DNA from: Chelativorans sp.
Lineage (GTDB): Bacteria > Pseudomonadota > Alphaproteobacteria > Rhizobiales > Rhizobiaceae
Direction of reading: 5' to 3'
Length of the DNA: 64,000 nt
Assembly: GCF_031180965.1 (NCBI RefSeq)
Contig: NZ_JAPSLH010000019.1
Location: forward strand, 1-64,000
The notes under the pieces are model-generated. The model was not told the origin of the DNA. It did not search any database and was given only the letters and a program-made list of their open reading frames with translations. Both the position numbers and the translations under genes were made by a program. Shown here piece after piece: positions 54,937-64,000 of the stretch; positions within the stretch are counted from its first letter, which is position 1, and each line of letters opens with the position of its first letter.

Positions 54937-55052
54937 CTGGGGCGGCGTTGCCGCCCTCCGGCAAGCCGGGTAGATAGGACGGCTCGCCTTGAGAATTCAA
55001 GGAAATAACGCCTCCCTGCTCACGAATGTGGCAGACGGCTCCACGGGTGGAT

Positions 55053-56213
55053 ATGGCCGGACCGCGCATCTATCTCGATTACAACGCCACCGCGCCGCTG
55101 ACGGCTTCGGCCCGGCAGGCGATGATCGCTGCGCTGGAGGCGGCGAACCCGTCTTCCGTCCATGCGGAAGGCCGCGCGGCCCGCCGGATCGTGGAGGCCG
55201 CCCGGCGCGAGGTGGCCGCCCTCGTGAACGCCGACCCGGCGCATGTGGTCTTCACCTCCGGGGCGACCGAGGCGGCGACTATGCTGCTTTCGCCCGACTG
55301 GACCATGGGTCGCGCGCCGCTTCGTTTCTCCCGTCTCTATGTCAGCGCGGCCGATCACCCCTGCATGCTCTCCGGCGGACACTTCGCGGCGGAGGCGGTG
55401 GAGAAAATCCCGGTCGGCGCCGACGGCGTTATCGATCTTGCCGCGCTGGAACAGGCGCTTGCGCGCCATGACGGGACGGAAGGCTTGCCGCTCGTCGCAA
55501 CGCATGTGGCCAACAACGAAACCGGCGTAATCCAACCGACCGCGGAGATCGGACGCCTCGCCAAGACGGCGGGGGGTGTCGCCGTCTTCGACGCGGTGCA
55601 AGCTGCTGGTCGCATCAGCATTGAGATATCAACCGGATATGTTGATTTCTTCATCCTTTCCTCGCACAAGATCGGCGGCCCGAAGGGCGCTGGCGCCCTG
55701 GTCGGTGCGAGTGACCTGATGATGCCGCGTGCGCTGGTGAAAGGCGGAGGGCAGGAGAAGGGCCATCGCGCCGGAACCGAGAATGTCGCGGCCATCGCCG
55801 GTTTTGGTGCGGCCGCCCGGGAAGCGCGTCTCGGCCTTGCCGAAATGGCTGGGGTGCGGGCCAAACGCGAGCGGATCGAGGCTGTCATCGGCGAGATCCT
55901 GCCCGACGCCGTTGTCCACGGCGAGCGCGCTCCGCGCCTTCCCAACACCGTCTTCTTTTCCATTCCCGGCATGAAGGCGGAGACCGCGCAGATCGCCTTC
56001 GATCTGGCCGGCATCGCGCTTTCGGCGGGTTCGGCCTGCTCTTCGGGAAAGGTCGGGCCGAGCCATGTTCTTCGGGCAATGGGGTTCGAAGATCAGGCGG
56101 GCGCGCTGCGCGTCTCGATAGGACTGCAGACGACGGAGGCGGAGATCGAAGCTTTCGCCGAGGCGCTGGGAAAAATCGTCGCAAAGCGAAGGGCTGTGAC
56201 GGCTGCGGCGTGA
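55053..56213 (+). CDS. Cysteine desulfurase, NifS/IscS class (first gene of the SUF operon)
   Basis: The 386-residue PLP enzyme takes sulfur from cysteine. IYLDYNATAPL opens the protein, HVANNETGVIQP lies near 151, Lys206 in SSHKIGGPKG binds PLP and Cys329 in SAGSACSSGKVGPSH carries the persulfide. The active-site loop is of the longer IscS/NifS type, unlike the SufS at 60 kb. In Rhizobiales SUF operons this gene is called sufS2 and the order is sufS2-B-C-D-S1-X-A, exactly as here. The start at 55053 is preferred; an ATG at 55026 is possible. Confidence 0.9.
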   Translation: MAGPRIYLDYNATAPLTASARQAMIAALEAANPSSVHAEGRAARRIVEAARREVAALVNADPAHVVFTSGATEAATMLLSPDWTMGRAPLRFSRLYVSAADHPCMLSGGHFAAEAVEKIPVGADGVIDLAALEQALARHDGTEGLPLVATHVANNETGVIQPTAEIGRLAKTAGGVAVFDAVQAAGRISIEISTGYVDFFILSSHKIGGPKGAGALVGASDLMMPRALVKGGGQEKGHRAGTENVAAIAGFGAAAREARLGLAEMAGVRAKRERIEAVIGEILPDAVVHGERAPRLPNTVFFSIPGMKAETAQIAFDLAGIALSAGSACSSGKVGPSHVLRAMGFEDQAGALRVSIGLQTTEAEIEAFAEALGKIVAKRRAVTAAA

Positions 56214-56336
56214 GCCCCAGAACAGCTTTTTGGCATGGAGAAAAATGGAGTAAAAGAGGCATATTTTCTGATCGCATAGGTGAATTCGCGGCGAGCGCTC
56301 ACTACATAGAGCGCTAGCTGCCAGAGTTTGTAGACG

Positions 56337-56355
56337 GCCGGACCTTGCATCCGGC
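56337..56355 (+). promoter_or_regulatory. Leader hairpin before sufB
   Basis: GCCGGA (56337-56342) and TCCGGC (56350-56355) pair around a 7-base loop 17 bases before the sufB start, just ahead of its GGATGGAGA ribosome-binding site. Together with AGCGCT repeats at 56294-56315 it makes the 159-base sufS2-sufB gap look like a leader or internal promoter region. Confidence 0.35.
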
Positions 56356-56372
56356 ATGGATGGAGAACGCTG

Positions 56373-57896
<1,524 letters not shown>

Positions 57897-57923
57897 GCCG
57901 GCAGACAGGTAGGTTTGGAAACG

Positions 57924-58679
57924 ATGCTTGAGATCAGGAATTTGCACGCACGCATTGCCGAGGACGGCACGGAAATCCTTCGCGGCGTGAACCTTAGCGT
58001 GAAACCCGGCGAGGTCGCCGCGATCATGGGGCCGAACGGCTCGGGCAAATCGACGCTGTCCTATGTGCTCGCCGGGCGCGAAGACTATGAGGTCACCGAA
58101 GGCGACATCCTCTTCAAGGGTGAGTCCATCCTGGAGATGGACCCGGCCGAGCGTGCCGCAGCCGGCATCTTCCTTGCCTTCCAGTATCCCATGGAGATAC
58201 CGGGCGTTGCCACGATGGAGTTCCTAAAAGTGGCTATGAACGCGCAGCGCAAGGCGCGCGGGCTGGAAGAGATCAAGATCCCCGAGCTTCTGAAGCGCGT
58301 TCGTGCGGCCGCGGAGGAGCTCAACATGGATATGGCCATGCTGAAGCGCCCGCTCAATGTCGGCTTTTCCGGCGGCGAGAAGAAGCGGGCCGAGATCCTG
58401 CAGATGAAGCTGCTGGAGCCCGCGCTCTGCGTGCTGGACGAGACCGATTCCGGCCTCGACATCGACGCGCTCAAGATCGTGGCGGACGGCGTGAACGCGC
58501 TGCGTTCGCCGGATCGGGCGGTGGTCGTCATCACCCACTATCAGCGCCTGCTCGACTATATCGTGCCGGACTCCGTTCATGTGCTCTACAAGGGCCGCGT
58601 CGTGAAATCTGGCGAGAAGGAGCTGGCGCAGGAGCTTGAGAAGAACGGCTATGCCGGCCTGATCGGCGAAGCGGCCTGA
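57924..58679 (+). CDS. sufC: Fe-S cluster assembly ATPase SufC
   Basis: The 251-residue ABC-type ATPase powers the SufBCD scaffold. Walker A is GPNGSGKST near residue 38; the signature is NVGFSGGEKKRAEILQ near 148, with the SufC-specific FSGGEKKR form; Walker B is LCVLDETDSGLD, and the H-loop VVITHYQRLL. The ATG at 57924 has TTTGGAAACG upstream; a TTG three codons earlier is less likely. sufD follows after 11 bases. Confidence 0.95.
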   Translation: MLEIRNLHARIAEDGTEILRGVNLSVKPGEVAAIMGPNGSGKSTLSYVLAGREDYEVTEGDILFKGESILEMDPAERAAAGIFLAFQYPMEIPGVATMEFLKVAMNAQRKARGLEEIKIPELLKRVRAAAEELNMDMAMLKRPLNVGFSGGEKKRAEILQMKLLEPALCVLDETDSGLDIDALKIVADGVNALRSPDRAVVVITHYQRLLDYIVPDSVHVLYKGRVVKSGEKELAQELEKNGYAGLIGEAA

Positions 58680-58690
58680 GAGCGGGGCGG

Positions 58691-59959
58691 ATGATGAATA
58701 TGCAGATGCAGATACGAAGAACCGCCGCCGAGGAGGCGCTTCTGGCGGGCTTTGCCGAGCGCGCCGCCAGCCTTCCGGGTGACGCCCGGGTTGCCGAGAA
58801 GCGCGCCGAGGCCGTCGAGCTCCTGAAACGCGGCCTACCCAACCGCAAGATCGAGGCTTGGCACTACACGGACCTGCGACGGCTTCTCTCCGTTGTGCCG
58901 CCTTTCGATCCGGCGGCGCATGCGGCGCCTCGCGCAGCGCTCCTGCCGGGCTCGGCCGTGCTGCCTGTGCTCAACGGAATCGCCGGCAAGGCCGACGTGC
59001 CGGCGGGTATCGCCGTGGCGAGCGTGACGAACGAGCTCAGCGACGGGACCTTCGCGCCGCTGCTCGGAGTGAACGGCGCCGACGATGCGGTGGGAGCGAT
59101 CAACTCTGCCTTTGCCGCCGACGGCTTTGCCGTCGAGATTCCTGCCGGCACTGCGCTGGAGCAGCCGATCGAGCTGCAGAATGTGCAGGTCGGCGGTCAG
59201 GTCCATACGCGCTTTGCGGTGCGTGCCGGCGAGGGCGCCAAGGCGACGATCGTCGAGCGGCAGCTGGGCGAGGGCAATGCGCTCGTCTCGTCGGTGAGCC
59301 ATCTGGAGGTGGGTGACGGGGCCGAGATCCTGTGGCTCATCCTGCAGGAGCAGCCGGAAAGCGCGATCCATCTCGGCCAGATGAATGTCCGTATCGGCAG
59401 GGATGCCAAGCTGACGCTTTTCGTCATGAATGCCGGCGGCAAGTTGGTGCGCCAGGAATTGCGCATCGTGGCGGCCGGCGAGGGCGCCGAGTTGCGTCTG
59501 CGCGGAGTGAACCTGCTCTCCGGCGGCACTCATTGCGACGTAACCATGATGCTCGACCATGCGGCTCCCGCGACCACCTCGACGGAAACGATCCGCAATG
59601 TCGTGACCGGCCGGGCGGAGGGCGTCTTTCAGGGGCAGATCCGCGTTGCGCGGGAAGCTCAGAAGACCGACGCCAAAATGGCTTGCAACACGCTTCTGCT
59701 TTCCGACGAAGGCGGCTTCTCGACCAAACCTGAGCTCGAGATCTTCGCCGACGACGTGGCCTGCGGCCATGGGGCGACGGTGACGGAGATCGAGCCCGCG
59801 CACCTGTTCTATCTGATGGCGCGCGGCATCGACGAGAAGACGGCGCGCGGGCTGCTCGTCAAGGCTTTCGTGGCCGAGGTGATCGAGGAGCTGGAGAACG
59901 AGCCGGTGGTCGAGATGCTCGAAGGAAAGCTCGATGCCTGGTTCGCCGTGCACGGGTGA
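58691..59959 (+). CDS. sufD: Fe-S cluster assembly protein SufD
   Basis: The 422-residue partner of SufB has the LPNRKIEAWHYTDLRRLL N-terminal block and the C-terminal beta-helix blocks ACNTLLLSDEGGFSTKPELEIFADDVACGHGATV and FYLMARGIDEKTARGLLVKAFVAEV, including the conserved H in GHGATV. It takes part in iron entry to the scaffold. A 105-base gap with no gene precedes sufS. Confidence 0.94.
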   Translation: MMNMQMQIRRTAAEEALLAGFAERAASLPGDARVAEKRAEAVELLKRGLPNRKIEAWHYTDLRRLLSVVPPFDPAAHAAPRAALLPGSAVLPVLNGIAGKADVPAGIAVASVTNELSDGTFAPLLGVNGADDAVGAINSAFAADGFAVEIPAGTALEQPIELQNVQVGGQVHTRFAVRAGEGAKATIVERQLGEGNALVSSVSHLEVGDGAEILWLILQEQPESAIHLGQMNVRIGRDAKLTLFVMNAGGKLVRQELRIVAAGEGAELRLRGVNLLSGGTHCDVTMMLDHAAPATTSTETIRNVVTGRAEGVFQGQIRVAREAQKTDAKMACNTLLLSDEGGFSTKPELEIFADDVACGHGATVTEIEPAHLFYLMARGIDEKTARGLLVKAFVAEVIEELENEPVVEMLEGKLDAWFAVHG

Positions 59960-60064
59960 GGGTGTCACCCTTCCATAGGGGAGGATGGCGGCCGCTGCTG
60001 GGCTCGGGTGCGGCGATGGTCTCGGGAGCCGTCGGCTTCCGGGATGACGTGAGAGGTAAGGGCA

Positions 60065-61306
60065 GTGGATCAAAGGATCGAGCAGGCAGTCTATGACGTC
60101 GAGGCTATACGCCGCGATTTTCCCATCCTTGCGCGCGAGGTCTACGGAAAGCCGCTCGTCTATCTCGACAACGCCGCCTCCGCCCAGAAGCCGCAGGCGG
60201 TCATTGATGCGGTAAGCCATGCTTACAGCTACGAATATGCCAATGTGCATCGCGGGCTGCACTTCCTCTCCAATGCGGCGACCGAAGCCTATGAGGGTGC
60301 ACGCGGGAAGGTGCGGCGCTTTCTGAATGCCGGAAGGGTCGAGGAAATCGTCTTTACGAAATCTGCCACCGAGGCGATCAACACGGTCGCCTACGGCTAT
60401 GCCATGCCGCTGATCGGCGAGGGCGACGAGATCGTGCTGTCGGTGATGGAGCACCATTCCAATATCGTGCCCTGGCATTTCCTGCGCGAGCGGCAGGGGG
60501 CCAAGCTCGTCTGGGTCCCGGTGGAGGACGACGGCGCCTTCCGCATCGAAGCCTTCGAGAAAAGCCTGACCGAGCGCACCAGGCTGGTAGCCATTACCCA
60601 GATGTCGAACATGCTCGGAACGATCACGCCCATCGCCGATATCGTGCGCATTGCCCACGAGCGGGGGATTCCGGTGCTTGTGGACGGCAGCCAGGGCGCC
60701 GTGCATCTGCCGGTCGACGTTCAGGCGCTCGGATGCGACTTTTATGTCTGCACCGGGCACAAGCTCTACGGCCCTTCGGGCATCGGCGTCCTCTATGGCA
60801 AGCGCGAGAGGCTTGAGGAGATGCGGCCGTTCCAGGGCGGCGGCGAGATGATCGAGGACGTGTCGGTCGACAGCGTCACCTATAACGAGCCGCCGCACCG
60901 CTTCGAAGCCGGCACACCGCCCATCGTGCAGGCCATCGGCCTTGGCGCGGCGCTCGATTACATTCAGCAAATCGGGCGCGAGAACATTGCCGCCCATGAA
61001 GCGGACCTGTCAAATTACGCGCATGAGCGGCTGCGGGAGATCAACTCGCTGCGCATCTTCGGCACAGCGCCGGGGAAGGGGGCGATCATTGCCTTCGAAC
61101 TCGCCGGCATCCATGCCCATGACGTCGCCATGGTGATCGACCGCTCGGGCGTGGCAGTGCGCGCCGGCACCCATTGCGCGCAGCCTCTGCTCAAGCGATA
61201 CGGCGTGACCTCGACGTGCCGCGCCTCCTTCGCCATGTATAACACCAAGGCAGAGGTGGATGCATTGGTCGAGGCGCTGCAGAAGGCGCGCAAATTCTTC
61301 GGATGA
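60065..61306 (+). CDS. sufS: Cysteine desulfurase SufS
   Basis: The 413-residue group II cysteine desulfurase has Lys233 (CTGHKLYGPSG) for PLP and the catalytic Cys371 in AGTHCAQPLLKRYG, on the short loop typical of SufS. YLDNAASAQKP near residue 33 and NVHRGLHFLSNAATEAYEGAR are diagnostic. Such enzymes normally need SufE or SufU to accept sulfur; no sufE is seen in the operon. The GTG start follows AGGTAAGG. Its TGA overlaps the start of the next gene. Confidence 0.95.
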   Translation: MDQRIEQAVYDVEAIRRDFPILAREVYGKPLVYLDNAASAQKPQAVIDAVSHAYSYEYANVHRGLHFLSNAATEAYEGARGKVRRFLNAGRVEEIVFTKSATEAINTVAYGYAMPLIGEGDEIVLSVMEHHSNIVPWHFLRERQGAKLVWVPVEDDGAFRIEAFEKSLTERTRLVAITQMSNMLGTITPIADIVRIAHERGIPVLVDGSQGAVHLPVDVQALGCDFYVCTGHKLYGPSGIGVLYGKRERLEEMRPFQGGGEMIEDVSVDSVTYNEPPHRFEAGTPPIVQAIGLGAALDYIQQIGRENIAAHEADLSNYAHERLREINSLRIFGTAPGKGAIIAFELAGIHAHDVAMVIDRSGVAVRAGTHCAQPLLKRYGVTSTCRASFAMYNTKAEVDALVEALQKARKFFG

Positions 61307-61707
61307 ATGTCATGAGCCAGACCAGCGACAACCCAGACACAAGCCAGGCCGAAGAGCCGAAGACCGCGGTTTTCTCCGCCTCCGCGATCCCGGCCGAGGA
61401 GCTCGCACGCATGACGGACGACATCATCGGCGCGCTGAAGACCGTCTATGACCCCGAGATCCCGGCGGACATCTATGAGCTCGGCCTGATCTACAAGATC
61501 GATATCGAGGATGACCGCTCTGTGAAAATCGACATGACCTTGACGGCGCCGGGCTGTCCCGTGGCGGGCGAGATGCCCGGCTGGGTGCAGAATGCGGTGA
61601 GCGCTGTGGAGGGCGTGGGCCATGTCGATGTGAACATGGTCTTCGACCCGCCGTGGACGCCGGACCGCATGTCGGAAGAGGCGCAGGTGGCGCTGGGGTG
61701 GTATTGA
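61303..61707 (+). CDS. sufT: SUF system DUF59/MIP18-type protein (SufT/SufX)
   Basis: The 134-residue protein has a DUF59 domain in its C-terminal 95 residues: IIGALKTVYDPEIPADIYELGLIYKI, then MTLTAPGCPVAGEMP with the conserved Cys, and VNMVFDPPWTPDRMSEEAQVALGW. MIP18-type proteins help mature Fe-S proteins. A 40-residue polar N-terminus precedes the domain. The ATG overlaps the sufS stop by four bases. Confidence 0.93.
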   Translation: MNVMSQTSDNPDTSQAEEPKTAVFSASAIPAEELARMTDDIIGALKTVYDPEIPADIYELGLIYKIDIEDDRSVKIDMTLTAPGCPVAGEMPGWVQNAVSAVEGVGHVDVNMVFDPPWTPDRMSEEAQVALGWY

Positions 61708-61798
61708 GGGCAGGGCGCTTGCAACGTGCCGGCTTCCCGACCATTTTAAAAGAAGAACCCTTCCGCGAGTCTTGACCTCGCCGTGAATGGAGAAACAG

Positions 61799-62182
61799 AT
61801 GGGCCGATTTCAGGTGATGACGATGACCGATGCCGCGGCAGCGCGCGTGCGCGAGATCGTCGAGACGCGTGAAGGCGCCCGCGGCATCCGCGTGGGCATC
61901 AAGAAGGGCGGCTGCGCGGGCATGGAATATACCGTCGATCTGGTCACGGAGCCGAGCCCGAAGGACGACCATATCGAGCGCGACGGTGCGCATGTCTATG
62001 TCGCTCCGGAGGCAGCCCTTTTTCTGCTCGGCACGGAAATGGATTTCGAGGTGACGAAGATCCGTACCGGGTTCACGTTCCGCAACCCGAACCAGAGTTC
62101 GGCCTGCGGCTGCGGCGAATCCGTCGAGCTGAAGCCGGCGGACCTGAAGGCACTGGCAGAGGCGCGGGCCGGCGCGGCTTGA
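61799..62182 (+). CDS. sufA: A-type Fe-S carrier SufA
   Basis: The 127-residue A-type carrier has Cys39 in KKGGCAGMEY and Cys103/Cys105 in SSACGCGESV. The GMEYTVDLV variant is typical of the SUF-linked rhizobial group, different from ErpA at 19 kb. The ATG at 61799 is preferred over one four codons earlier because GGAG is seven bases upstream. It is the last gene of the operon, 91 bases after sufT. Confidence 0.92.
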   Translation: MGRFQVMTMTDAAAARVREIVETREGARGIRVGIKKGGCAGMEYTVDLVTEPSPKDDHIERDGAHVYVAPEAALFLLGTEMDFEVTKIRTGFTFRNPNQSSACGCGESVELKPADLKALAEARAGAA

Positions 62183-62245
62183 TTGGCCGGCTTTCCTGCC
62201 ACTTCCCTCTCCAGCGCCTGATATCCACAAAGGAGCGGCGAGCTC

Positions 62246-62743
62246 TCAATCCACCCACAGGCCGTTGCGCCGGTGCCAGTCGGCGATGGACTCTTCCGGA
62301 TAGAGGACAAAGGTCAAATCGCCCTCGCGGATCTCCGGCTCCACCCAATTCGCCTTACATTTCAGCATTAGGTGGACCCGGCGCGGCGGCACCGGAAGGT
62401 TGGTATCGATGGCGGAGGCGAAGGGGTGAACGAGTTCCGGCCAGGTCGGATCGTAGAGCCAGAGGGCCGATCCGCATTTTCGGCAGAAGCGCCTTTCGCC
62501 CGTGGAGATTTCGCATCCGGGCCGCTCCTCGTCCTCGATTTCGGCGCGATAGAGGCCCAGATGCCTCCCGCCCTCCACGACGAGCGTGGAGGAATCGGCG
62601 CCGAGATTGATTGCGTACCCGCCGCCGCCCTGCTGTTTTCGACAGATGCTGCAATAACAAAGCTGATAGGGCACCGGCGTATGGCTCTGGACCGCAAAAC
62701 CCACTGCACCGCAGCGGCACGAGCCTTGGAGTAGCATCGGCAT
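62246..62743 (-). CDS. GFA family (CENP-V/GFA domain) protein
   Basis: The 165-residue protein shows the GFA zinc-site cysteines: GSCRCGAV (residues 8-15), CYCSICRKQQ (29-38) and RRFCRKCGSALWLYDP. The family is named after glutathione-dependent formaldehyde-activating enzyme, but most members have unknown activity. The C-terminal SIADWHRRNGLW is common in this subgroup. GGGAG precedes the ATG by seven bases. It is divergent from the tfoX-like gene. Confidence 0.88.
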   Translation of the reverse strand: MPMLLQGSCRCGAVGFAVQSHTPVPYQLCYCSICRKQQGGGGYAINLGADSSTLVVEGGRHLGLYRAEIEDEERPGCEISTGERRFCRKCGSALWLYDPTWPELVHPFASAIDTNLPVPPRRVHLMLKCKANWVEPEIREGDLTFVLYPEESIADWHRRNGLWVD

Positions 62744-62851
62744 TTCAGTGCTCCCGAAGAGAAAGCAGGAGCCTAGTCGCGGCGGCGGTGCTTGTCAGCG
62801 GTCGACCGGAGGCATCCTGACAAGCGCCGCGCGACCTGCCATTGTCCGGCC

Positions 62852-63186
62852 ATGACCGACGACGACATCCGCGATCTTTTCGCCGGCCTGGGCCGGTCAC
62901 GATTAAACGTATGTTCGGGGGCAAGGGCATCTATCACAGCGGGCTGATCGTCGCGCTCGAAGTGGACGGCGAGATCCAACTCAAGGCCGATGCGGTCAGC
63001 GCGGCCGACTTCCAGGCCGCCGGCTGCCGCCAGTGGATCTATGCAGGCCATCCAGGGCGCAAGCCCACCGCCATGCCCTATTGGAGCGTTCCCGAGAGCG
63101 CGCTCGATGATGCAGATGAGATGGCGCGATGGGCGAAGGCGGCCTATGAGGCGGCGCTGCGTGGCGGGAAGGGGCCGAAACGCTAG
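62852..63186 (+). pseudogene. TfoX N-terminal domain protein gene with a frameshift
   Basis: From ATG 62852 the reading is MTDDDIRDLFAGLG, the usual TfoX opening, but then loses the family sequence. One frame over, GPVTIKRMFGGKGIYHSGLIVALEVDGEIQLKAD and the rest of a normal TfoX N-terminal domain continue to 63186. One missing C in the GGGCCGG stretch (near 62890-62895) explains it: CTGGGCCGG where CTGGGCCCGG would restore the frame. It may be a true lesion or a sequencing error. If translated from ATG 62911, only a truncated domain is made. Its stop overlaps that of the convergent helicase. Confidence 0.78.
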
Positions 63187-64000
63187 ACCTTGCCGGGTAT
63201 TTTCATGAAATCGGGAAGGTCGTCGCCGAAGCCGAGCGGCGCATCCTCTTCCTCCCTGTCGCGCCGCCGCTCGTCCCGCCCGGTCCGCTGACGGTCTGGC
63301 CTTTTCTCTTCCGCGGCATTGGCGGATTTGATGGCGTTCCTGCGCTGGCGCTTCTCGTCCTGCCTTTTCGCCGCCGGGGCGGCGGCGCTCTCCGATGTTT
63401 CCTGCGGGCGCTCCGAACCGGCCTCGGGCCGCTGTTCGGCACGGTCGCCACGCTTGCCACCGCGCTTCCTCTCGCCCCGCTCCGGCCGGCCGCGGCGCGG
63501 CTTTTCATCTGCTTCATCGTCGGCCGACAGCGTGGAGAGGTCGCCGTCCAGCCACTCAATCTTCTGGCCGATCAGCTTCTCGATGCCGTCCACATATCTG
63601 AGGTCGGACCGCGTGACGATCGTGAAAGCCTTGCCCGACCGTCCGGCGCGGCCCGTCCGGCCAATGCGATGGACATAATCCTCGGAATGGATCGGCACGT
63701 CAAAATTGAAGATATGGCTGACAGCGGGAATGTCGAGGCCGCGCGCGGCGACGTCGGAGGCGACGAGAAGCCGCAGCTTTCCCCGCCGGAAATTCTCCAA
63801 CATCGCCATGCGCGCGCGCTGGTCCATGTCCCCATGCAGCGCGCCTGCGTCGAATTCGTGCCGAACCAGCGAGCGGAAGAGGGTGGCCACCTCCGTCTTG
63901 CGGTTGCAGAAGATGATGGCGTTCTTAAGCTCGTCCCCCTCGGCGAGGATAAGCTCGCGCAGCCGCTCGCGCTTGGCCCACGGCTTGGAGCCGGCCTTGA
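63183..64000 (-). CDS. DEAD-box RNA helicase, C-terminal part (continues beyond the window)
   Basis: About 271 C-terminal residues are visible; the gene runs off the right edge, so the N-terminal ATPase motifs are unseen. The second RecA-like domain has IIFCNRKTEV (motif IV), VASDVAARGLDIP (motif V) and HRIGRTGRAGR (motif VI). A basic/acidic low-complexity tail of about 130 residues (RRGRPERGERKRGGKRGDRAEQ onward) follows, as in RhlE-type helicases. It would remodel RNA in ribosome assembly or decay. Confidence 0.93.
   Translation of the reverse strand, partial: KAGSKPWAKRERLRELILAEGDELKNAIIFCNRKTEVATLFRSLVRHEFDAGALHGDMDQRARMAMLENFRRGKLRLLVASDVAARGLDIPAVSHIFNFDVPIHSEDYVHRIGRTGRAGRSGKAFTIVTRSDLRYVDGIEKLIGQKIEWLDGDLSTLSADDEADEKPRRGRPERGERKRGGKRGDRAEQRPEAGSERPQETSESAAAPAAKRQDEKRQRRNAIKSANAAEEKRPDRQRTGRDERRRDREEEDAPLGFGDDLPDFMKIPGKV

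Overview
The window is a GC-rich chromosomal segment of an alphaproteobacterium, most likely of the Hyphomicrobiales (Rhizobiales; Phyllobacteriaceae/Mesorhizobium-like). Pointers are a B12-dependent ribonucleotide reductase, a fused SecDF, the run argS-SPOR-nagZ-scpAB-tatABC-serS-surE-pcm-nlpD-yajC-secDF, and an alphaproteobacterial SUF operon (second cysteine desulfurase, sufBCDS, sufT/X, sufA) preceded by an Irr-type palindrome. This placement is inference from gene content, not from a database search.

Layout. 1-2.6 kb is accessory-looking: a DJ-1/PfpI protein, a Tn5 Ble-type bleomycin-binding protein, a GNAT acetyltransferase and a small P-loop kinase. 2.8-5.7 kb pairs a PstS-like phosphate binder with a Na/Pi cotransporter. 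5.7-10 kb holds a decayed hicA toxin gene, nrdJ (which carries an in-frame double palindrome near its 3' end) and a nrdJ leader with NrdR-like boxes. 10.3-16.1 kb is a surface-adhesin island: two tandem trimeric autotransporters (the upstream one with a one-base frameshift after its signal peptide), a small exported protein, and a divergent LuxR-type regulator. 16.1-19.4 kb has a PiT phosphate transporter, a NUDIX hydrolase, xanthine-guanine phosphoribosyltransferase and ErpA.

19.4-40 kb is a housekeeping block on the plus strand: dNTPase, argS, SPOR protein, nagZ, scpA, scpB, tatABC, serS, surE, pcm, a degenerate LytM (NlpD-type) lipoprotein, yajC and secDF. A serine hydrolase, an orphan ABC ATPase and a DUF815 ATPase interrupt it. 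At 39.9-41.1 kb two small genes encode bacterial homologues of the mitochondrial complex I assembly factors NDUFAF3 and NDUFAF6. 41-53.4 kb has a DUF4153 membrane protein, trmFO, a DUF1127 gene followed by three tandem hairpins with anti-Shine-Dalgarno loops (a cuckoo/CcsR-type sRNA locus), tRNA-Leu(TAG), tig, an M23 endopeptidase, bcp, a large AsmA-like protein and tyrS. 53.6-54.8 kb has a DUF1508 protein with a histone-like tail and an alpha/beta hydrolase. 55-62.2 kb is the SUF operon. The end holds a GFA-family protein, a frameshifted tfoX-like gene and the C-terminal part of a DEAD-box helicase that runs off the window.

The most interesting non-obvious signal is the DUF1127/triple-hairpin locus at 44471-44736. 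Next come the palindrome inside nrdJ, the frameshifted adhesin and the Irr-type box before the SUF operon.
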